Shown here: piece after piece, positions 6,166 through 7,138 of the stretch
How the letters are laid out: each line of letters opens with the position of its first letter
Position numbering within the stretch: the stretch's first letter is position 1
Assembly: GCA_013042495.1 (NCBI GenBank)
Contig: JABDQB010000375.1
Coordinates: forward strand, 1-7,138
Direction of reading: 5' to 3'
DNA length: 7,138 nt
Origin: Gemmatimonadota bacterium
GTDB lineage: Bacteria > Gemmatimonadota > Gemmatimonadetes > Palauibacterales > Palauibacteraceae
Position numbers and translations under genes: made by a program
The notes under the pieces: model-generated
Database searches by the model: none
The model's input: only the letters and a program-made list of their open reading frames with translations
Told to the model about the DNA's origin: nothing

Positions 6166-6174
6166 GAAGGGACC

Positions 6175-6816
6175 GTGCAGGAGCAGCTTGAGGCTCTCCT
6201 TCGCCTCATAGGAGATGTGCCGGTCGAGATCGTCTATCTTCTCGTCGGCGCAGGTGCGGCGATCGAGAACTTGTTTCCGCCGGTTCCGTCGGATCTTGTA
6301 GTCGTCGCTGGGGGGATCCTGGCGGACCGTGGGATGCTGGACGTTCGCCTGGTATTCCTGGTGGCCTGGGCGAGCAATCTTCTTCTCGCTCTCGGCGTGT
6401 ACGTGGCTGCGCGGCACTTCGGGGGTGGCATCTTCTCGACCCGGTGGGGCCGGTGGCTCCTCAGGCCGGCTCAACTCGAGCGCATGTCGCTCTTCTACGA
6501 GGACTATGGAGCCCTGACGATTCTGGTCAGCCGCTTCTTCCCCGTGTTCCGGGTGCTTGTCCCGGCGTTCGCGGGAATCAGCCGCCTGGGGTTCGCGCGC
6601 ACCGCACTTCCCCTGGCCGTCGCGTCCGCGATCTGGTACGCGGTCCTGGTCGTCGGCGGAGTCCTGGCCTCGCGGAACATCCCTCGAATCATGAGCGCTC
6701 TCACGGCGGTGAACACGACCGTCGGCCTGATCGCCCTGGCCGTGGCGCTGGCCCTGGCGTGGCTCTGGTGGCGCTCACGTCACTTCGAGGAGTCGAAGGC
6801 GCCCCGCGATGAGTGA
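6175..6816 (+). CDS. DedA-family (SNARE-associated/VTT) inner membrane protein
   Basis: A 213-residue polytopic membrane protein. Hydrophobic segments lie at about residues 16-30, 40-50, 57-79, 113-135, 142-165 and 181-199, followed by a basic, charged C-terminal tail. DedA landmarks are ENLFPPVPSD (31-40), with the acidic residue before a Pro-rich turn, and SRFFPVFRVLVPAFAGISRLGF (119-140), where Arg120 and Arg126 match the spacing of the conserved arginine pair in characterised DedA proteins. Known members act in membrane homeostasis, including undecaprenyl-phosphate recycling or flipping and proton-dependent transport; which of these applies here cannot be read from sequence. The GTG start at 6175 has AGGAAGG at 6164-6170, which begins within the ispF stop codon. 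The 3' end overlaps the recombinase gene by 8 nt. Co-transcription with ispF would fit a polyprenyl-lipid role, but that is inference. Confidence 0.88.
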   Translation: MQEQLEALLRLIGDVPVEIVYLLVGAGAAIENLFPPVPSDLVVVAGGILADRGMLDVRLVFLVAWASNLLLALGVYVAARHFGGGIFSTRWGRWLLRPAQLERMSLFYEDYGALTILVSRFFPVFRVLVPAFAGISRLGFARTALPLAVASAIWYAVLVVGGVLASRNIPRIMSALTAVNTTVGLIALAVALALAWLWWRSRHFEESKAPRDE

Positions 6817-7138
6817 TCGGCGACGATCCGCACCCGCCCCTTCGTCGCTCGACGAGGCGAAGAACCGCTTTCGGTTGGAGGAGTTTGCTGATTTTCTGCT
6901 CTACGAGCGTGGATTGGCGAAGCGAACCGTGGAGGCCTACCTGGCCGACTGCGCGAGTCTGATCGAGGATCTGCATGCCATAGGGGTGCGGGAACCAGGA
7001 GCGGCGAAATACGACGCTCTCCGGGCGCACCTGGCACGCCTCGGAGACCAAGGGCTGTCGGCCCGCAGCGTGGCTCGACGCCGCTCGGCTTTCCGAACTT
7101 ATTTCGGATTCCTCGTCGAGGAGGGCTACCTGCCTGAG
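6809..7138 (+). CDS. Tyrosine recombinase, XerC/XerD type, 5' part; runs off the window
   Basis: The ATG at 6809 opens a frame with no stop to the last base, giving 110 residues. The visible part is the N-terminal core-binding (SAM-like, four-helix) domain of phage-integrase/Xer recombinases. LEEFADFLLYERGLAKRTVE and the following AYLADCASLIEDL form the first helices, and LSARSVARRRSAFRTYFGFL followed by VEEGYLPE matches the end of that domain. The catalytic domain with its Arg, His and Tyr residues would lie beyond the window, so activity cannot be judged. A basic, low-complexity stretch (residues 3-13) precedes the domain. The 8-nt overlap with the DedA gene, and GAAGG at 6795-6799 upstream, support this start. 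Its place inside a housekeeping operon with matching codon use suggests a resident chromosome-dimer-resolving Xer rather than a mobile-element integrase; XerC and XerD cannot be told apart here. Confidence 0.82.
   Translation, partial: MSDRRRSAPAPSSLDEAKNRFRLEEFADFLLYERGLAKRTVEAYLADCASLIEDLHAIGVREPGAAKYDALRAHLARLGDQGLSARSVARRRSAFRTYFGFLVEEGYLPE

Overview
This is a 7.1 kb, GC-rich, almost gap-free stretch in which every recognisable gene lies on the + strand. It reads as one long metabolic operon of a bacterium that builds fatty acids by the type II pathway, isoprenoids by the MEP pathway and menaquinone by the futalosine (mqn) pathway. The strong G/C bias at third codon positions, the futalosine route and the archaeal-like PurE would fit a high-GC environmental phylum such as Gemmatimonadota or a relative. 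That placement is a guess from character, not from any comparison, and I hold it weakly.

Layout. Positions 1-2949 carry the fatty-acid block: the 3' part of fabD, then fabG, acpP and fabF complete. Positions 2946-5212 carry two radical-SAM enzymes of the futalosine pathway, mqnE (aminofutalosine synthase) and mqnC (cyclic dehypoxanthinyl futalosine synthase). A short purE-like gene (5212-5622), ispF (5650-6165), a DedA-family membrane protein (6175-6816) and the first 110 codons of a tyrosine recombinase of the XerC/XerD type (6809 to the window edge) follow.

Junctions are tight. fabD/fabG and dedA/xer overlap by 8 nt, fabF/mqnE (GTGA) and mqnE/mqnC (ATGA) by 4 nt, and mqnC/purE by 1 nt. The only spaces are 56, 30, 27 and 9 nt, so there is no gene-free stretch of 300 bases. 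I see no convincing promoter or rho-independent terminator inside the window, no tRNA or rRNA, no CRISPR array and no insertion sequence.

The genes join on the theme of membrane biogenesis. Fab enzymes make acyl chains, MqnE and MqnC make the naphthoquinone head of menaquinone, IspF feeds the isoprenoid supply that becomes the quinone tail and the undecaprenyl carrier, and DedA proteins act in membrane lipid handling. MqnA, MqnB and MqnD are not in the window and must be encoded elsewhere if the pathway is complete.

I did not find an obviously new system. The points most worth a second look are a CX5CX2C iron-sulfur motif in MqnE where CX3CX2C is expected, a cysteine-rich tail with atypical codons on MqnC, a short PurE that departs from the class I motifs, and direct coupling of mqnE to fabF.
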